From Rhodobacter sp. SGA-6-6 (GTDB taxonomy: Bacteria; Pseudomonadota; Alphaproteobacteria; Rhodobacterales; Rhodobacteraceae), in the NCBI RefSeq assembly GCF_011043545.1, contig NZ_JAAKGP010000003.1:186001-250000 (forward strand): 64,000 nucleotides of DNA. Direction: 5' to 3'. Both the position numbers and the translations under genes were made by a program. The notes under the pieces are model-generated. The model saw nothing but the letters and a program-made list of their open reading frames with translations, searched no databases and was not told the DNA's origin. This document shows positions 8,436 to 20,491 of the stretch, piece after piece. Within the stretch, counting starts at the first letter, position 1. Each line of letters begins with the position of its first letter.

Positions 8436-9829
8436 CCGGCGATCTCATAGGGCAGAAGCCCGCGCCGGTCGGGGTCCACCCTCAGCCGGCGCTCCAGCGG
8501 CGGGACCGACCTTTGATGGCAGTCCCGCCGTTCGCATATCCGGCAGGAGATGCCGATCGGCTCGAACCGCCCTTTCAGGTCCAGCCCGTCGGAATAGACC
8601 AGTTCATGCGCATGGCGCACCTCGCAGCCCAGGCAGATCGCATAGCGGCGGACCGGGGCGAGGAAGGCGCCGGCGGGTTTCGACACGTCGCGGGCGAGGC
8701 AGAGATAGCGCACCCCGTCCGGGGTTTCCGCCAGCTGGCGCAGGAACTTGCCCGGCGTCTCGAAGGCGGCGTGGACGTTCCACAGCGGGCAGGCGCCGCC
8801 GAAGCGGGCGAATTGCAGCCGGGTGGCCGAATGGCGCTTGGTGATGGTGCCGGCCTGGTCGACGCGAACGAAGAAGAACGGGATGCCCTTCGCCCCCGGC
8901 CGTTGCAGGGTGGACAGCCGGTGCGCCACCTGCTCGACGCTGGCACCGAACAGGTCGGCCAGCCGCTCCAGATCGTAGCGCACCTCCCTGGCCGCCTCCT
9001 GGAAGGCGCGGTAGGGCAGCAGGGCGGCGCCGGCGAAATAGTTGGCCAGCCCGATCTTGGCGATGTCTCGCGCCTCGGGGGTGGAGAAGCGGGCGAGGTC
9101 CAGCGTCGCCTCCAGCAGGTCGTTCTGGGTGATCAGCGCCACCTGATAGAGCAGCTGGAACCTCCGCGTCGCCCCCTGCACCCGGGCGCTGATCTCCAGC
9201 CTTTTCGCCGCCGGGTCGTAGCGGCGCATCTCGGCATTATCGGAATAGTGCAGGGTAACGCCCTGCCGCCGAAGCCACTCTTCGGCAAGGATTGCGATGT
9301 CTTTCCGGGGGCCTGCGGGCGTTGCGAAATGCTCCGCCGCCCGGTCCACCGCATCGATGTAATTGTCGCAATAGTGGAAGAAGTCGCGGACCTCCTCCCA
9401 GGGCGAGGGCCGCAGCGCCGCATCCTCGCGCCCGAGCGCCTCGTCCAGCGAGGCCAGCCTTTCGTGGCTTTGCCGGTAGGCGCGGTGCAGGTCGAGGAAG
9501 GCCCGCGCCAGCGCCGGCGCGTTGGAAGCCGCCAGCCTCAGGTCCGCCAGCGGCGGCGCGGCGGCGGTGAAGACCGGATCGGCCAAAGCCTCGCGCATGT
9601 CGCTGACCAGGCGCTCGCTTTCGCCCACGGTCAGCTCGGTCACGTCCAGCCCGAACTCCTGCGCCAGCGCCAGCACCACCGCGGCGGAAACCGGGCGGTG
9701 GTTGTTCTCCATCTGGTTCAGATAGGGCAGGCTGACGCCCAGCTTGTCGGCAAAGGCCTTCTGCGTCAGCCCCAGCCGGGCGCGGATCTCGCGCAGCTTG
9801 ACCCCGGCATAGAGCTTCTGGGCTGGCAT
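8432..9829 (-). CDS. pccR: Short-chain fatty acyl-CoA regulator, PccR-like
   Basis: 465-aa ScfR-family regulator. An N-terminal Cro/CI-type HTH (residues about 8-65, REIRARLGLTQKAFADKLGV) is followed by an IrrE-like core in which the expected HExxH zinc-protease motif is absent (RFQLLYQVALIT), so it is likely a sensor rather than a peptidase. A Cys-rich C-terminus has CLGC and CRICERRDCH. In Rhodobacter sphaeroides PccR of this family controls propionyl-CoA carboxylase; here pccB, pccA and mcm are close by. Paired TTTGCAAA palindromes directly upstream suggest autoregulation. Confidence 0.9.
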   Translation of the reverse strand: MPAQKLYAGVKLREIRARLGLTQKAFADKLGVSLPYLNQMENNHRPVSAAVVLALAQEFGLDVTELTVGESERLVSDMREALADPVFTAAAPPLADLRLAASNAPALARAFLDLHRAYRQSHERLASLDEALGREDAALRPSPWEEVRDFFHYCDNYIDAVDRAAEHFATPAGPRKDIAILAEEWLRRQGVTLHYSDNAEMRRYDPAAKRLEISARVQGATRRFQLLYQVALITQNDLLEATLDLARFSTPEARDIAKIGLANYFAGAALLPYRAFQEAAREVRYDLERLADLFGASVEQVAHRLSTLQRPGAKGIPFFFVRVDQAGTITKRHSATRLQFARFGGACPLWNVHAAFETPGKFLRQLAETPDGVRYLCLARDVSKPAGAFLAPVRRYAICLGCEVRHAHELVYSDGLDLKGRFEPIGISCRICERRDCHQRSVPPLERRLRVDPDRRGLLPYEIAG

Positions 9830-9842
9830 CGGCTCGCTCCTC

Positions 9843-9870
9843 TTTGCAAAAGCCTTATGGGCTTTGCAAA
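9843..9870. promoter_or_regulatory. Paired TTTGCAAA operators of pccR
   Basis: Two identical self-palindromic octamers TTTGCAAA (9843-9850 and 9863-9870) are separated by 12 bp, so their centres are 20 bp apart on one face of the helix. They lie 14-41 bp before the pccR start. The same octamer occurs upstream of pccB. From memory, TTTGCAAA is the PccR recognition sequence in R. sphaeroides. Confidence 0.75.
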
Positions 9871-9877
9871 GCCGCCG

Positions 9878-11086
9878 TCAACCCAGCCCGATCCGCCGCG
9901 CCCGCCGGATCACCAGCAGGATCGCCAGCACCGAGGCGACGGACGACCCCAGCATCAGCAGCACCAGCGGCATCTCGGTCGATCCGGGCTGCAGCAGCGC
10001 CCCCGCGACCGAGGCCAGCGCCGCGCCGCCGCCGATCATCAGCGCCCCGCCCAGGCCCGAGGCCGCGCCCGCCAGTTCCGGCCGCACCGACAGGATGCCG
10101 GCATTGGCGTTGGGCAGGGCGATGCCGTTCCCCAGCCCCATGAAGATGGTCAGCCCGAAGAAGACCACCGGCCCCGACAGCCGCGCCCAGGTCAGCAGCG
10201 CCAGCGCCAGCAGCCCCAGCGTGGTGACGGTGCAGCCCGCCAGCACCATCCGGTTCAGCCCGATGCGGACCGAGAACCGCCCGGCCAGGAAGTTTCCTGC
10301 CCCGTAACCCACGGCGGTCAGCGCGAACAGCGCGCCGACGCGGGACGAGGACAGGTGGTATATCTCGGTCCCGACGAAGGGCGCGCCGCCGAGATAGGCG
10401 TAGAAACAGCCCGAGGAGAAGGCCGCCGCCCCGGTGTAGCCCCAGAACCGCGGCGAGGTCAGCAGGCGCGGATATTCCCGCAACTGCTGCCGGATCGAGA
10501 CCTCGCGCAGTTCTGCCGTCTCGCCCAGGTCGGCCCAGACCAGCGCGGTGACCGCCAGCCCCAGGATCAGCAGCAGCGCGAAACTGGCCTGCCAGGCGAA
10601 CAGATCGTCCAGCCAGCCGCCGATGACCGGGCCGACCATCGGCACCAGGCTCATCCCCATGGTGACATAGCCGATCATGCTGGCGGCCTCGGCTTCGGAG
10701 GTGATGTCGCGGACGATGGCGCGGGACAGCACCATGCCGGCGGCGATCACCGCCTGCGCCATGCGGCAGATCAGGAAGACCGTGGCGGTGGGCGCGGCCA
10801 GCGTCCCCACCGTGGCGACCAGGAAGGCTGCCAGCGACCACAGCAGGACCTTGCGGCGGCCGTAGCGGTCGGACAGCGGGCCGATGACCACCTGCAGCAC
10901 GGCCGACAGCGCCAGGTAGAGCGGCACCGATTGCTGCATCATCCCGTAGGAGACGCCGAACCACTCCGCCATCCCGGGCAGCGAGGGCAGGAAGATGTTC
11001 ATCGCCAGCGCCGAAAGCCCGGCCACCAGCACAAGCGTGGCCAGCACCGGCGGGGTGCGGCGGTCGAGGAAACGGGCGCGCGTCAT
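9878..11086 (-). CDS. MFS drug-resistance transporter, Bcr/CflA family
   Basis: 402-aa major facilitator with about 12 hydrophobic segments. The family motif between helices 2 and 3 is visible (GPLSDRYGRRKVLL), as is VPMVGPVIGGWL of the 14-TM/Bcr antiporter type. The predicted role is proton-driven export of a small molecule across the inner membrane; the substrate is unknown. It reads toward pccR with 48 bp between them containing the PccR-like operators. Confidence 0.88.
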   Translation of the reverse strand: MTRARFLDRRTPPVLATLVLVAGLSALAMNIFLPSLPGMAEWFGVSYGMMQQSVPLYLALSAVLQVVIGPLSDRYGRRKVLLWSLAAFLVATVGTLAAPTATVFLICRMAQAVIAAGMVLSRAIVRDITSEAEAASMIGYVTMGMSLVPMVGPVIGGWLDDLFAWQASFALLLILGLAVTALVWADLGETAELREVSIRQQLREYPRLLTSPRFWGYTGAAAFSSGCFYAYLGGAPFVGTEIYHLSSSRVGALFALTAVGYGAGNFLAGRFSVRIGLNRMVLAGCTVTTLGLLALALLTWARLSGPVVFFGLTIFMGLGNGIALPNANAGILSVRPELAGAASGLGGALMIGGGAALASVAGALLQPGSTEMPLVLLMLGSSVASVLAILLVIRRARRIGLG

Positions 11087-11127
11087 GCCCCTTGGCTAGC
11101 CGCGGGCGGGCGCGAAGTCCATGGGGG

Positions 11128-11475
11128 CTATTTGGTGAAGATGAACCAGGCGCCGATGCCGATGAAGCCGAAGCCGACCATGGTCTTCAGCGTCACCGGC
11201 TCCTTCAGGTAGAGCCAGGAGAACAGGACGAAGACGCTGAGCGTGATCACCTCCTGGATCGTCTTCAACTGCGCCGCGTTGAAATGGCCGTGGCCGATCC
11301 TATTGGCCGGCACCATCAGCACATATTCGAAGAAGGCGATGCCCCAGCTGACCAGGATCACCACCGCCAGCGGCGCGGCCTTGTATTTCAGGTGGCCATA
11401 CCAGGCGAAGGTCATGAAGACGTTCGAGGCCAAGAGAAGGCCGATCGTCATCGCCGGAACGGGAATCTGCGGCAT
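11128..11475 (-). CDS. DMT family / DUF486 membrane protein
   Basis: 115-aa protein with four hydrophobic helices, matching the DUF486 family ([20 protein letters not shown] … [18 protein letters not shown]-like centre … [13 protein letters not shown] at the C-terminus). The start was taken at 11475 ([12 protein letters not shown]) because this gives the family length; a longer in-frame extension exists. Function unknown. It is divergent from pccB, sharing a 188-bp control region. Confidence 0.85.
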   Translation of the reverse strand: MPQIPVPAMTIGLLLASNVFMTFAWYGHLKYKAAPLAVVILVSWGIAFFEYVLMVPANRIGHGHFNAAQLKTIQEVITLSVFVLFSWLYLKEPVTLKTMVGFGFIGIGAWFIFTK

Positions 11476-11532
11476 CCTTGCCCCCTTGCGCGTTTCCCGC
11501 GGCATACAGCGGGGCAGGGCGGCCGGCAATTC

Positions 11533-11580
11533 TTTGCGGATATGCAATTAGCTTGTATCAGTCTGCCAATGCTTTGCAAA
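11533..11580. promoter_or_regulatory. TTTGCAAA operator upstream of pccB
   Basis: One exact TTTGCAAA lies at 11573-11580. A degenerate copy, TTTGCGGA, lies exactly 40 bp (about four helical turns) upstream at 11533-11540. The exact octamer is the same as the pair in front of pccR. Located 84 bp before the pccB start, consistent with PccR control of propionyl-CoA carboxylase. Confidence 0.65.
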
Positions 11581-11663
11581 TTTTCCCGATTCCGCTTTCC
11601 GCATTGCGGCATCGCCTATATGGTCCCGCGAAATCCTGCGGGAATCCTTGGGGGGAGAAGCCC

Positions 11664-13196
<1,533 letters not shown>

Positions 13197-13199
13197 CCC

Positions 13200-13610
13200 A
13201 TGGCCGCCGTCTCCCGCCTCTCCGCCGCCCTTGCCGCCAGCCTGCTGCTGGCCGCGGGCGCCTGCGAGGAGGAGGCGCCGCCCGCGGGCGATGCGATCGC
13301 GGTGCCCTCGGGCCGGGTGGTGCAGGCGCTGGACGTGATCACCGACCTCGCCGGCCCGCAGGGGGCCACCGCGCGGTTCCGCTTCGTGGTGCCGGGGCTG
13401 CTGCCGGAGGAGGACGCCAGCGCCGATATGCAGGCGATCTGCGACAGCTACGCGCTGCCCCGGACCGAGGGCATGGTGCCCGCGCCGCAGCAGATCGTCA
13501 TCACCTTCGCCGACCGCGCCTTGCCCTTCGGCGAGCCGGCGCCCGATGCGGTGCAGTTCTTCGAGGCCTATTCCCTGCAGGACGGTTCCTGCATCTGGGA
13601 GATGTTCTGA
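13200..13610 (+). CDS. Exported protein, probably DUF6497 family
   Basis: 136-aa protein starting 3 bp after pccB. A signal sequence (SAALAASLLLAAGAC) ends in a lipobox-like AAGAC, suggesting a lipoprotein. The mature part has EVPSGRVV-like VPSGRVVQALDVITD, ARFRFVVPGL, a pair of Cys (CDSY and SCIWEMF at the C-terminus) and QQIVITFADR. The pattern resembles a Rhodobacterales-specific uncharacterised family (DUF6497, from memory). Function unknown. Confidence 0.75.
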   Translation: MAAVSRLSAALAASLLLAAGACEEEAPPAGDAIAVPSGRVVQALDVITDLAGPQGATARFRFVVPGLLPEEDASADMQAICDSYALPRTEGMVPAPQQIVITFADRALPFGEPAPDAVQFFEAYSLQDGSCIWEMF

Positions 13611-13821
13611 TGCGGACACTACATCTTGATATCGCCAGTGGCGTTCCTGCCGCCGCTGATGTAACGGAGTCACAGCCGAACAACTTGGGACGGCTGCCGT
13701 GTCTTTCGCGGCGGTTCTCGGCTAAGGTGACGGAAGGCCGAACCCAAGCGGCCTTTACCTCGCAATGGGGGCAGTCGGGCATGATGCCCCTCTCAACCCC
13801 CCAAGAACTATGGAGTAGAGG

Positions 13822-13962
13822 ATGCAGAAGAGCATGCGTATCGTCATGGCCCTGGCCCTTGTCGGCTTTGTGGCTGCCTGCGCGCAGAAGGCTGAAGAAG
13901 AAGTCGTCTACGTGGACGAGCCGGTCTCGGTCGAACCGACCTATACCGGCAAATACAAGTAA
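13822..13962 (+). CDS. Very small lipoprotein (46 aa)
   Basis: ATG at 13822 preceded by TGGAGTAGAGG. The product begins MQKSMRIVMALALVGFVAAC, a signal peptide with lipobox FVAAC, followed by a short acidic/Tyr-containing tail ending YTGKYK. It is followed by a G/C-rich hairpin. Size, lipobox and ribosome binding site make it a credible gene that length filters would miss. Function unknown. Confidence 0.7.
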   Translation: MQKSMRIVMALALVGFVAACAQKAEEEVVYVDEPVSVEPTYTGKYK

Positions 13963-13974
13963 GATCTTCCGTCA

Positions 13975-14001
13975 GGGCCGGCCGGCACCTGCCGCCGGCC
14001 C
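13975..14001 (+). terminator. Hairpin after the 46-aa lipoprotein gene
   Basis: GGGCCGGC (13975-13982) pairs with GCCGGCCC (13994-14001) around an 11-nt loop, 12 nt after the stop. There is no T-run, so it may be a weak or Rho-assisted terminator. Confidence 0.45.
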
Positions 14002-14106
14002 TGCCGACCCTGCCCTTGGCGGGAAGGCCCTGTGGCGCGCGGGCCCGATTGCGCAGCCTTTCCAGACATATGCGGCCTTGCGGCCCCTGACCCGGGGGGC
14101 CGCCCC

Positions 14107-14499
14107 ATGCTGAAGCACCGCGGCTTTCCCAGCCGGCTGTCCGGCACCGACCTGCAATTCACCATCCGCCGCGCCAACGTCAAGGAAGGCGCGACGAAGA
14201 TCGTCCGGCGCGAGCGGTTCAAGGACCGCAAGCATGTCGACCGGCTGGCCGACCAGGCCTTCATGGCCGCGCTCTGGCAGTATTTCGGCGAAGAGCCGTT
14301 CGAGCGCGGCAACCTCGACTCCGGCCGCCTGTCCTGGCTCATCGGGCGCGAGGTGGTGCCGGCCGAGGACCCGTTCGATCCGGCCTCCTACGAAGCGCTG
14401 TTGCGCATCGACGTGAAGCGGGCCGAGGCCTCCTTCCCCGAGGTCTTCGCCCCCGGTGCGGATGCCGCCGGGTTCGACTGGGACGAGGGCGAGGATTAG
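14107..14499 (+). CDS. Uncharacterised protein in the pcc region
   Basis: 130-aa soluble, charged protein starting MLKHRGFPSRLSGTDLQFTI. No domain recognised; it has a basic patch (KIVRRERFKDRKHVDRLADQ) and an acidic C-terminus (FDWDEGED), and no signal peptide. ATG 14107 was chosen over an upstream in-frame ATG at 14032 because the extension overlaps the preceding hairpin region. Its position between pccB and pccA suggests, but does not show, a link to propionyl-CoA metabolism. Confidence 0.7.
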   Translation: MLKHRGFPSRLSGTDLQFTIRRANVKEGATKIVRRERFKDRKHVDRLADQAFMAALWQYFGEEPFERGNLDSGRLSWLIGREVVPAEDPFDPASYEALLRIDVKRAEASFPEVFAPGADAAGFDWDEGED

Positions 14500-14706
14500 G
14501 CATGTTTCCGCCCAACCCCTTGTCCTTCCGGCATTTCTCCGCGCACGCCCCGCAGGCGCGGCAGATCGGGTTTGCACCGACTCGAGCGCCCCGGCAGTCT
14601 GGCGGTGCGGGCTCCTGTCTGCCCTGGCAGCGCCCGCATAGTCACACTTGTTACCCTTCCCCTTCCCTGCGATCCGGCCCGTCCCTGGCCGGATCGCACC
14701 CTTTTT
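14500..14706 (+). other. Non-coding stretch ending in a strong terminator; possible small RNA
   Basis: About 170 bp with no convincing gene lie between the 130-aa ORF and a strong intrinsic terminator. The distance is unusual for a simple 3' UTR. Self-complementary pieces (for example GGCGCG/CGCGCC and GCGGGC/GCCCGC) are present. It could be a long 3' UTR or an independent small RNA. Confidence 0.3.
14668..14706 (+). terminator. Strong Rho-independent terminator
   Basis: A perfect 12-bp stem, TGCGATCCGGCC with GGCCGGATCGCA, and a 7-nt loop, followed by CCC and a T5 run (14702-14706). This is the clearest intrinsic terminator in the window. Confidence 0.88.
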
Positions 14707-14818
14707 CCTGTCGGCGGCCTGATGCCGATCCCGTGAACCGCGCCAGATTCCCCTTTGAATCCGCGTGGTTTGCGGTAGATTCGCATCCAATAACAACCAC
14801 AACACGAGGCAGTCGAAT

Positions 14819-15037
14819 ATGCGCAGATCCCTTATCGCCTTTGCCCTTCTCACCCTTCCGCTGTCGGCCTGTATGCAGGACCCGGCCTCGCGCGGCGTCG
14901 CCGGCGCGGCCGCCGGTGCGCTGGTCGCCGATGCGCTGGACGAAAACATGGTCGCCGGCGCCGCGCTCGGCGCGCTGGCCGGTGCGGCCACCTGCGGCAT
15001 CGAACTGGGCCTGCCGCCCTGCCAGCCGCGCTACTGA
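14819..15037 (+). CDS. Small glycine-zipper lipoprotein
   Basis: 72-aa product. Signal peptide MRRSLIAFALLTLPLSAC ends in lipobox LSAC. The mature part is Ala/Gly rich (GVAGAAAGALVADALDENMV then AGAALGALAGAATCG), a glycine-zipper pattern seen in outer-membrane lipoproteins. Possible promoter TTTGAA–16 bp–TAGATT at 14754-14781. It is flanked by terminators on both sides, so it is probably monocistronic. Exact function unknown. Confidence 0.78.
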   Translation: MRRSLIAFALLTLPLSACMQDPASRGVAGAAAGALVADALDENMVAGAALGALAGAATCGIELGLPPCQPRY

Positions 15038-15074
15038 TCTGACCGCCGCCGAAGGGCGGCACATCCTGAACCAC

Positions 15075-15116
15075 GGGGTCGCCCGGGCCAATTGCCCGGC
15101 CGGCCCCTTTTCTTTT
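15075..15116 (+). terminator. Rho-independent terminator before pccA
   Basis: A stem with CCGGGC/GCCCGG core (loop CAATT) and outer GGGG/CCCC pairs is followed by TTTTCTTTT (15108-15116). It ends the small lipoprotein transcript only 40 nt before pccA, so pccA needs either read-through or a promoter inside this short interval. Confidence 0.8.
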
Positions 15117-15155
15117 GCCTTGCGCCCGTTGGCCCGGGCCGTCTGAGGGGGAGCC

Positions 15156-17156
<2,001 letters not shown>

Positions 17157-17168
17157 TGGCCCGGGCCC

Positions 17169-17189
17169 CTGATTTTCGTCGAAAATCAG
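17169..17189. terminator. Bidirectional palindrome between pccA and the DUF4174 gene
   Basis: CTGATTTTCG and CGAAAATCAG form a 10-bp perfect stem with one central base, between two convergent stop codons. The A/T-rich arms would give T-rich 3' ends in both directions. Confidence 0.6.
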
Positions 17190-17193
17190 AAGA

Positions 17194-17640
17194 TTACCGC
17201 CCGGCCGGGTTCTTCTCCAGCGATTCCGATCGCGCGATCGGCATCTTGTCGATGGCGTTTACCACCTCGCGCCCGTCCCAGGGCAGCGGCTTGCGGATCG
17301 CCGATCCCCAGTCCTTGTCCATCAGCACCAGCGCGAAGCCGCGCGGGCGCAGCCTCTGGCGCAGCTCGGACCGGGCGGCGGGGTCGGTGTCGGTGATCAG
17401 GATCACGTCGCGCGCCTCCAGCTCGGCATGGTAGCGCGCCAGAAGCTCCATCTGCCGGACGAAGGCAGGGTCGTTCGGGCTGTCGGCGAAGACGACGACC
17501 GGGCGGCGGAGGAACAGAAGATCGGGCTCGACCACCTCGGTGGCCGGGACCGGGGCGAAGGCGGCGGTCCCTTCGGCCCTTGCGGCCAGGGGGGCGATGG
17601 CGGCCAGGGCCAGGAAGAGACGGCGGTTCGGGTGCTTCAT
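17194..17640 (-). CDS. DUF4174 domain-containing exported protein
   Basis: 148 aa. Signal peptide [22 protein letters not shown]. The mature domain matches the DUF4174 pattern: [20 protein letters not shown], then [23 protein letters not shown] and a C-terminal [12 protein letters not shown]. The fold is thioredoxin-like by family description; function unknown. It lies convergent to pccA and divergent from mcm, with its start 77 bp from the mcm start. Confidence 0.82.
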   Translation of the reverse strand: MKHPNRRLFLALAAIAPLAARAEGTAAFAPVPATEVVEPDLLFLRRPVVVFADSPNDPAFVRQMELLARYHAELEARDVILITDTDPAARSELRQRLRPRGFALVLMDKDWGSAIRKPLPWDGREVVNAIDKMPIARSESLEKNPAGR

Positions 17641-17717
17641 GCCCCAGATATAGGGCAGGGCGCGGAAAACCCCAAGCGGCTCCGCAACCCCCTGCGGAGC
17701 CCATGACGGAGAGAGAG

Positions 17718-19844
17718 ATGACGGACCTGAAGGCATGGGAGGCGCTGGCCTCGAAAGAGCTGAAAGGGGCGGCCCCCGACAGCCTGAACTGGCAGACGCT
17801 GGAAGGCATCACGGTGAAGCCGCTCTACACCGCCGCGGACGTGGCGGGCCTGCCGCAGATGGGCGAACTGCCCGGGGTGGCGCCCTTCACCCGCGGCGTG
17901 CGGGCGACGATGTATGCCGGCCGGCCCTGGACGATCCGGCAATATGCCGGCTTCTCGACGGCGGAAGAGAGCAATGCCTTCTACCGCAAGGCGCTGGCCG
18001 CCGGGCAGCAGGGGGTGTCGGTCGCCTTCGACCTGGCCACCCACCGCGGCTATGACAGCGACCATCCGCGGGTGGTGGGGGACGTGGGCAAGGCGGGGGT
18101 CGCCATCGACTCGGTCGAGGACATGAAGATCCTCTTCGACGGCATCCCGCTGGAAAAGATCAGCGTTTCCATGACGATGAACGGCGCGGTGATCCCGATC
18201 CTGGCGAATTTCATCGTCACCGGCGAGGAACAGGGCGTGGACCGCAGCCTGCTGTCGGGCACGATCCAGAACGACATCCTGAAAGAGTTCATGGTGCGGA
18301 ACACCTATGTCTATCCGCCCGAGCCCTCGATGCGGATCATCGCCGACATCATCGAATACACCTCGGCCGAGATGCCCAAGTTCAACTCGATCTCGATCTC
18401 CGGCTACCACATGCAGGAGGCCGGCGCGAACCTGGTGCAGGAGCTGGCCTATACCCTGGCCGACGGCCGGGAATATGTGCGGGCGGCACTGGCGCGGGGG
18501 ATGAACGTCGACGATTTCGCCGGGCGGCTCAGCTTCTTCTTCGCCATCGGGATGAATTTCTTCATGGAGGCGGCGAAGCTGCGGGCGGCGCGGATGCTGT
18601 GGCACCGGATCATGTCCGAGTTCCAGCCGAAGAAGACCTCCAGCCTGATGCTGCGGACGCATTGCCAGACCAGCGGAGTCAGCCTGCAGGAGCAGGACCC
18701 CTACAACAACGTCATCCGCACCGCCTATGAGGCGATGGCGGCGGCTCTGGGGGGCACGCAGTCCTTGCACACGAATGCGCTGGACGAGGCCATCGCGCTG
18801 CCGACGGAGTTCAGCGCAAGGATCGCGCGGAACACCCAGCTGATCCTGCAGGAGGAGACCGGGATCACCCATGTGATCGACCCTCTGGCCGGGTCCTATT
18901 ACGTCGAAAGCCTGACCCATCAGCTGGCCGAGGAGGCCTGGAAGCTGATCGAGGAGGTCGAGGCGATGGGGGGCATGACCAAGGCCGTCGCCTCGGGGAT
19001 GCCGAAGCTGCGGATCGAGGAGACGGCGGCGCGGCGGCAGGCGATGATCGACCGCGGCGAGGAGGTGATCGTCGGGGTGAACAAGTATCGTCTGCAGAAG
19101 CAGGACCCGATCGACATCCTCGACATCGACAATGTGAAAGTGCGCGACGCCCAGATCGCCCGGCTGGAGCGGATCCGGGCGGCGCGGGACCAGGCGAAAT
19201 GCGATGCGGCGCTTCTGGAACTGGGGCGGCGCTGCGCGGAAGGCGGCAACCTGCTCGAGGCGGCGGTGGAATGCGCCCGCGCCCGGGCCACGGTGGGGGA
19301 GATTTCTCTGGCGATGGAAGGCACGTTCGGGCGGCATCGGGCCGAGGTGAAGACTTTGGCCGGGGTCTACGGCTCGGCCTACGAGGGCGACGAGGGCTTC
19401 GCCCAGATCCAGAAGGATGTGGAGGCTTTTGCCGAGGCCGAGGGCCGGCGGCCGCGGATGCTGGTGGTGAAGATGGGCCAGGACGGCCACGACCGCGGGG
19501 CGAAGGTGATCGCGACAGCCTTCGCCGACATCGGCTTCGACGTGGACGTGGGGCCGCTGTTCCAGACGCCGGAAGAGGCGGCGCAGGACGCCATCGACAA
19601 CGACGTGCATGTGATCGGCATCTCCTCGCAGGCGGCCGGCCACAAGACGCTGGCGCCGAAGCTGATCGAGGCGCTGCGGGCGCAGGGGGCGGGGGATATC
19701 CTGGTCATCTGCGGCGGCGTGATCCCGCAGCAGGATTACGACTTCCTGAAGGCGGCCGGGGTGAAGGCGATCTTCGGCCCGGGCACCAATATCCCGGCGG
19801 CGGCGAAGGACATCCTCGATCTGATCCGGGCGGCGAAGGGGTAG
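17718..19844 (+). CDS. mcm: Methylmalonyl-CoA mutase, B12-dependent
   Basis: 708-aa single-subunit mutase converting (R)-methylmalonyl-CoA to succinyl-CoA, completing propionyl-CoA assimilation. Substrate-binding TIM barrel motifs [20 protein letters not shown] and [16 protein letters not shown] are present. The C-terminal cobalamin domain has [18 protein letters not shown] (DxHxxG base-off ligand) and [14 protein letters not shown] 17718 follows GGAGAGAGAG at good spacing; ATG 17703 is an in-frame alternative five codons upstream. No epimerase or MeaB gene is in the window. Confidence 0.96.
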   Translation: MTDLKAWEALASKELKGAAPDSLNWQTLEGITVKPLYTAADVAGLPQMGELPGVAPFTRGVRATMYAGRPWTIRQYAGFSTAEESNAFYRKALAAGQQGVSVAFDLATHRGYDSDHPRVVGDVGKAGVAIDSVEDMKILFDGIPLEKISVSMTMNGAVIPILANFIVTGEEQGVDRSLLSGTIQNDILKEFMVRNTYVYPPEPSMRIIADIIEYTSAEMPKFNSISISGYHMQEAGANLVQELAYTLADGREYVRAALARGMNVDDFAGRLSFFFAIGMNFFMEAAKLRAARMLWHRIMSEFQPKKTSSLMLRTHCQTSGVSLQEQDPYNNVIRTAYEAMAAALGGTQSLHTNALDEAIALPTEFSARIARNTQLILQEETGITHVIDPLAGSYYVESLTHQLAEEAWKLIEEVEAMGGMTKAVASGMPKLRIEETAARRQAMIDRGEEVIVGVNKYRLQKQDPIDILDIDNVKVRDAQIARLERIRAARDQAKCDAALLELGRRCAEGGNLLEAAVECARARATVGEISLAMEGTFGRHRAEVKTLAGVYGSAYEGDEGFAQIQKDVEAFAEAEGRRPRMLVVKMGQDGHDRGAKVIATAFADIGFDVDVGPLFQTPEEAAQDAIDNDVHVIGISSQAAGHKTLAPKLIEALRAQGAGDILVICGGVIPQQDYDFLKAAGVKAIFGPGTNIPAAAKDILDLIRAAKG

Positions 19845-19863
19845 GGCCGGCATCGGCGGGTGA

Positions 19864-19880
19864 ACCCCGCGCTGCGGGGT
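19864..19880 (+). terminator. Small hairpin after mcm
   Basis: ACCCCGC and GCGGGGT around a GCT loop, 20 nt after the mcm stop; no T-run. Confidence 0.4.
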
Positions 19881-19893
19881 GGTGCGGGTGAAC

Positions 19894-19977
19894 ACCCGTC
19901 CCGGGCTTGACCCGGGACCTCTCTTTCCGGCGTCCCGCGGTTTGGGGGCGAGGTCCCGGGTCAAGCCCGGGACGGGT
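19894..19977. repeat. CCCGGGTCAAGCCCGGG-type palindromic element (intergenic copy)
   Basis: Perfect 28-bp inverted repeat: arms at 19894-19921 and 19950-19977 with a 28-bp spacer. Each arm contains the nested palindrome CCCGGGCTTGACCCGGG. A related 60-bp element lies inside the aldehyde dehydrogenase gene at 34111-34170. It looks like a small non-autonomous palindromic element. Confidence 0.85.
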
Positions 19978-20015
19978 TGAAGGGGGGTAGGGCGGGGTTC
20001 ACCCCGCCGCCGGGG

Positions 20016-20396
20016 TCACAGCTCGATCTCTCCGTTCGGTCCCGGCAGCTGCGGCCCCTCGGGGGTCAGCGGCGGGGCGTCGAGGCGGCGGCGGATCAGG
20101 ATGTCGCCGTTCGGCAGCATCACCGGCATCTCGTAGTTGCGGATGTCGCCCATCAGCCGCACCAGCTCGGTCAGCTGCGGGCCGAGGTCCTCCAGCCAGG
20201 GCTTCGCCTCCTCCAGCGCCTTGGCCATGCCGTCCAGCGCCGGCTCCATCTCGGTCATCAGCCCGCGCAGGAGCAGCCTGGCGCCCTCCTCCATCAGCGA
20301 GGTGCCGCTGTCCTGGGGCTGTCCGGGTTTCGGGGGCTCTTCCGCGGCGGCGGCAAGCGGTGCGCACAGGGCAAGCGCAAGGATCAGGCGTTTCAT
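20016..20396 (-). CDS. Small exported protein
   Basis: 126 aa. Signal peptide MKRLILALALCAPLAAAAEE. The mature part has SLMEEGARLLLRGLMTEMEP, a helical region, then IRNYEMPVMLPNGDILIRR. This pattern recurs in Rhodobacteraceae, where such proteins are sometimes named AAA family ATPase, but there is no Walker motif, so that name is not supported. Function unknown; possibly periplasmic. Confidence 0.75.
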   Translation of the reverse strand: MKRLILALALCAPLAAAAEEPPKPGQPQDSGTSLMEEGARLLLRGLMTEMEPALDGMAKALEEAKPWLEDLGPQLTELVRLMGDIRNYEMPVMLPNGDILIRRRLDAPPLTPEGPQLPGPNGEIEL

Positions 20397-20491
20397 CGGC
20401 GGCAGCCTTTCGACGGAACCTGCCCCTATATGGGCGCCGGGGCCTGCAGGCGCAAATCACATGTGGCCGATGGGCGGTGGCCTGCCGGGCG

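Noticed and set aside
13610-14113. A 167-residue frame starting at the end of the DUF6497-type gene
   Set aside because: It reads over the 46-aa lipoprotein gene in a different frame and shows no family pattern.
14560-14660. A tRNA-like stretch on either strand
   Set aside because: No CCA-adjacent acceptor stem, no T-loop consensus in the right place and no cloverleaf could be drawn.
14502-15146. A 214-residue frame between the 130-aa ORF and pccA
   Set aside because: It crosses two intrinsic terminators and the small lipoprotein gene in another frame, and its composition is not protein-like.
20016-20396. Naming the small exported protein an AAA family ATPase, as such homologues are sometimes labelled
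   Set aside because: No Walker A or B motif, and the 126-aa length is far too short for an AAA module.
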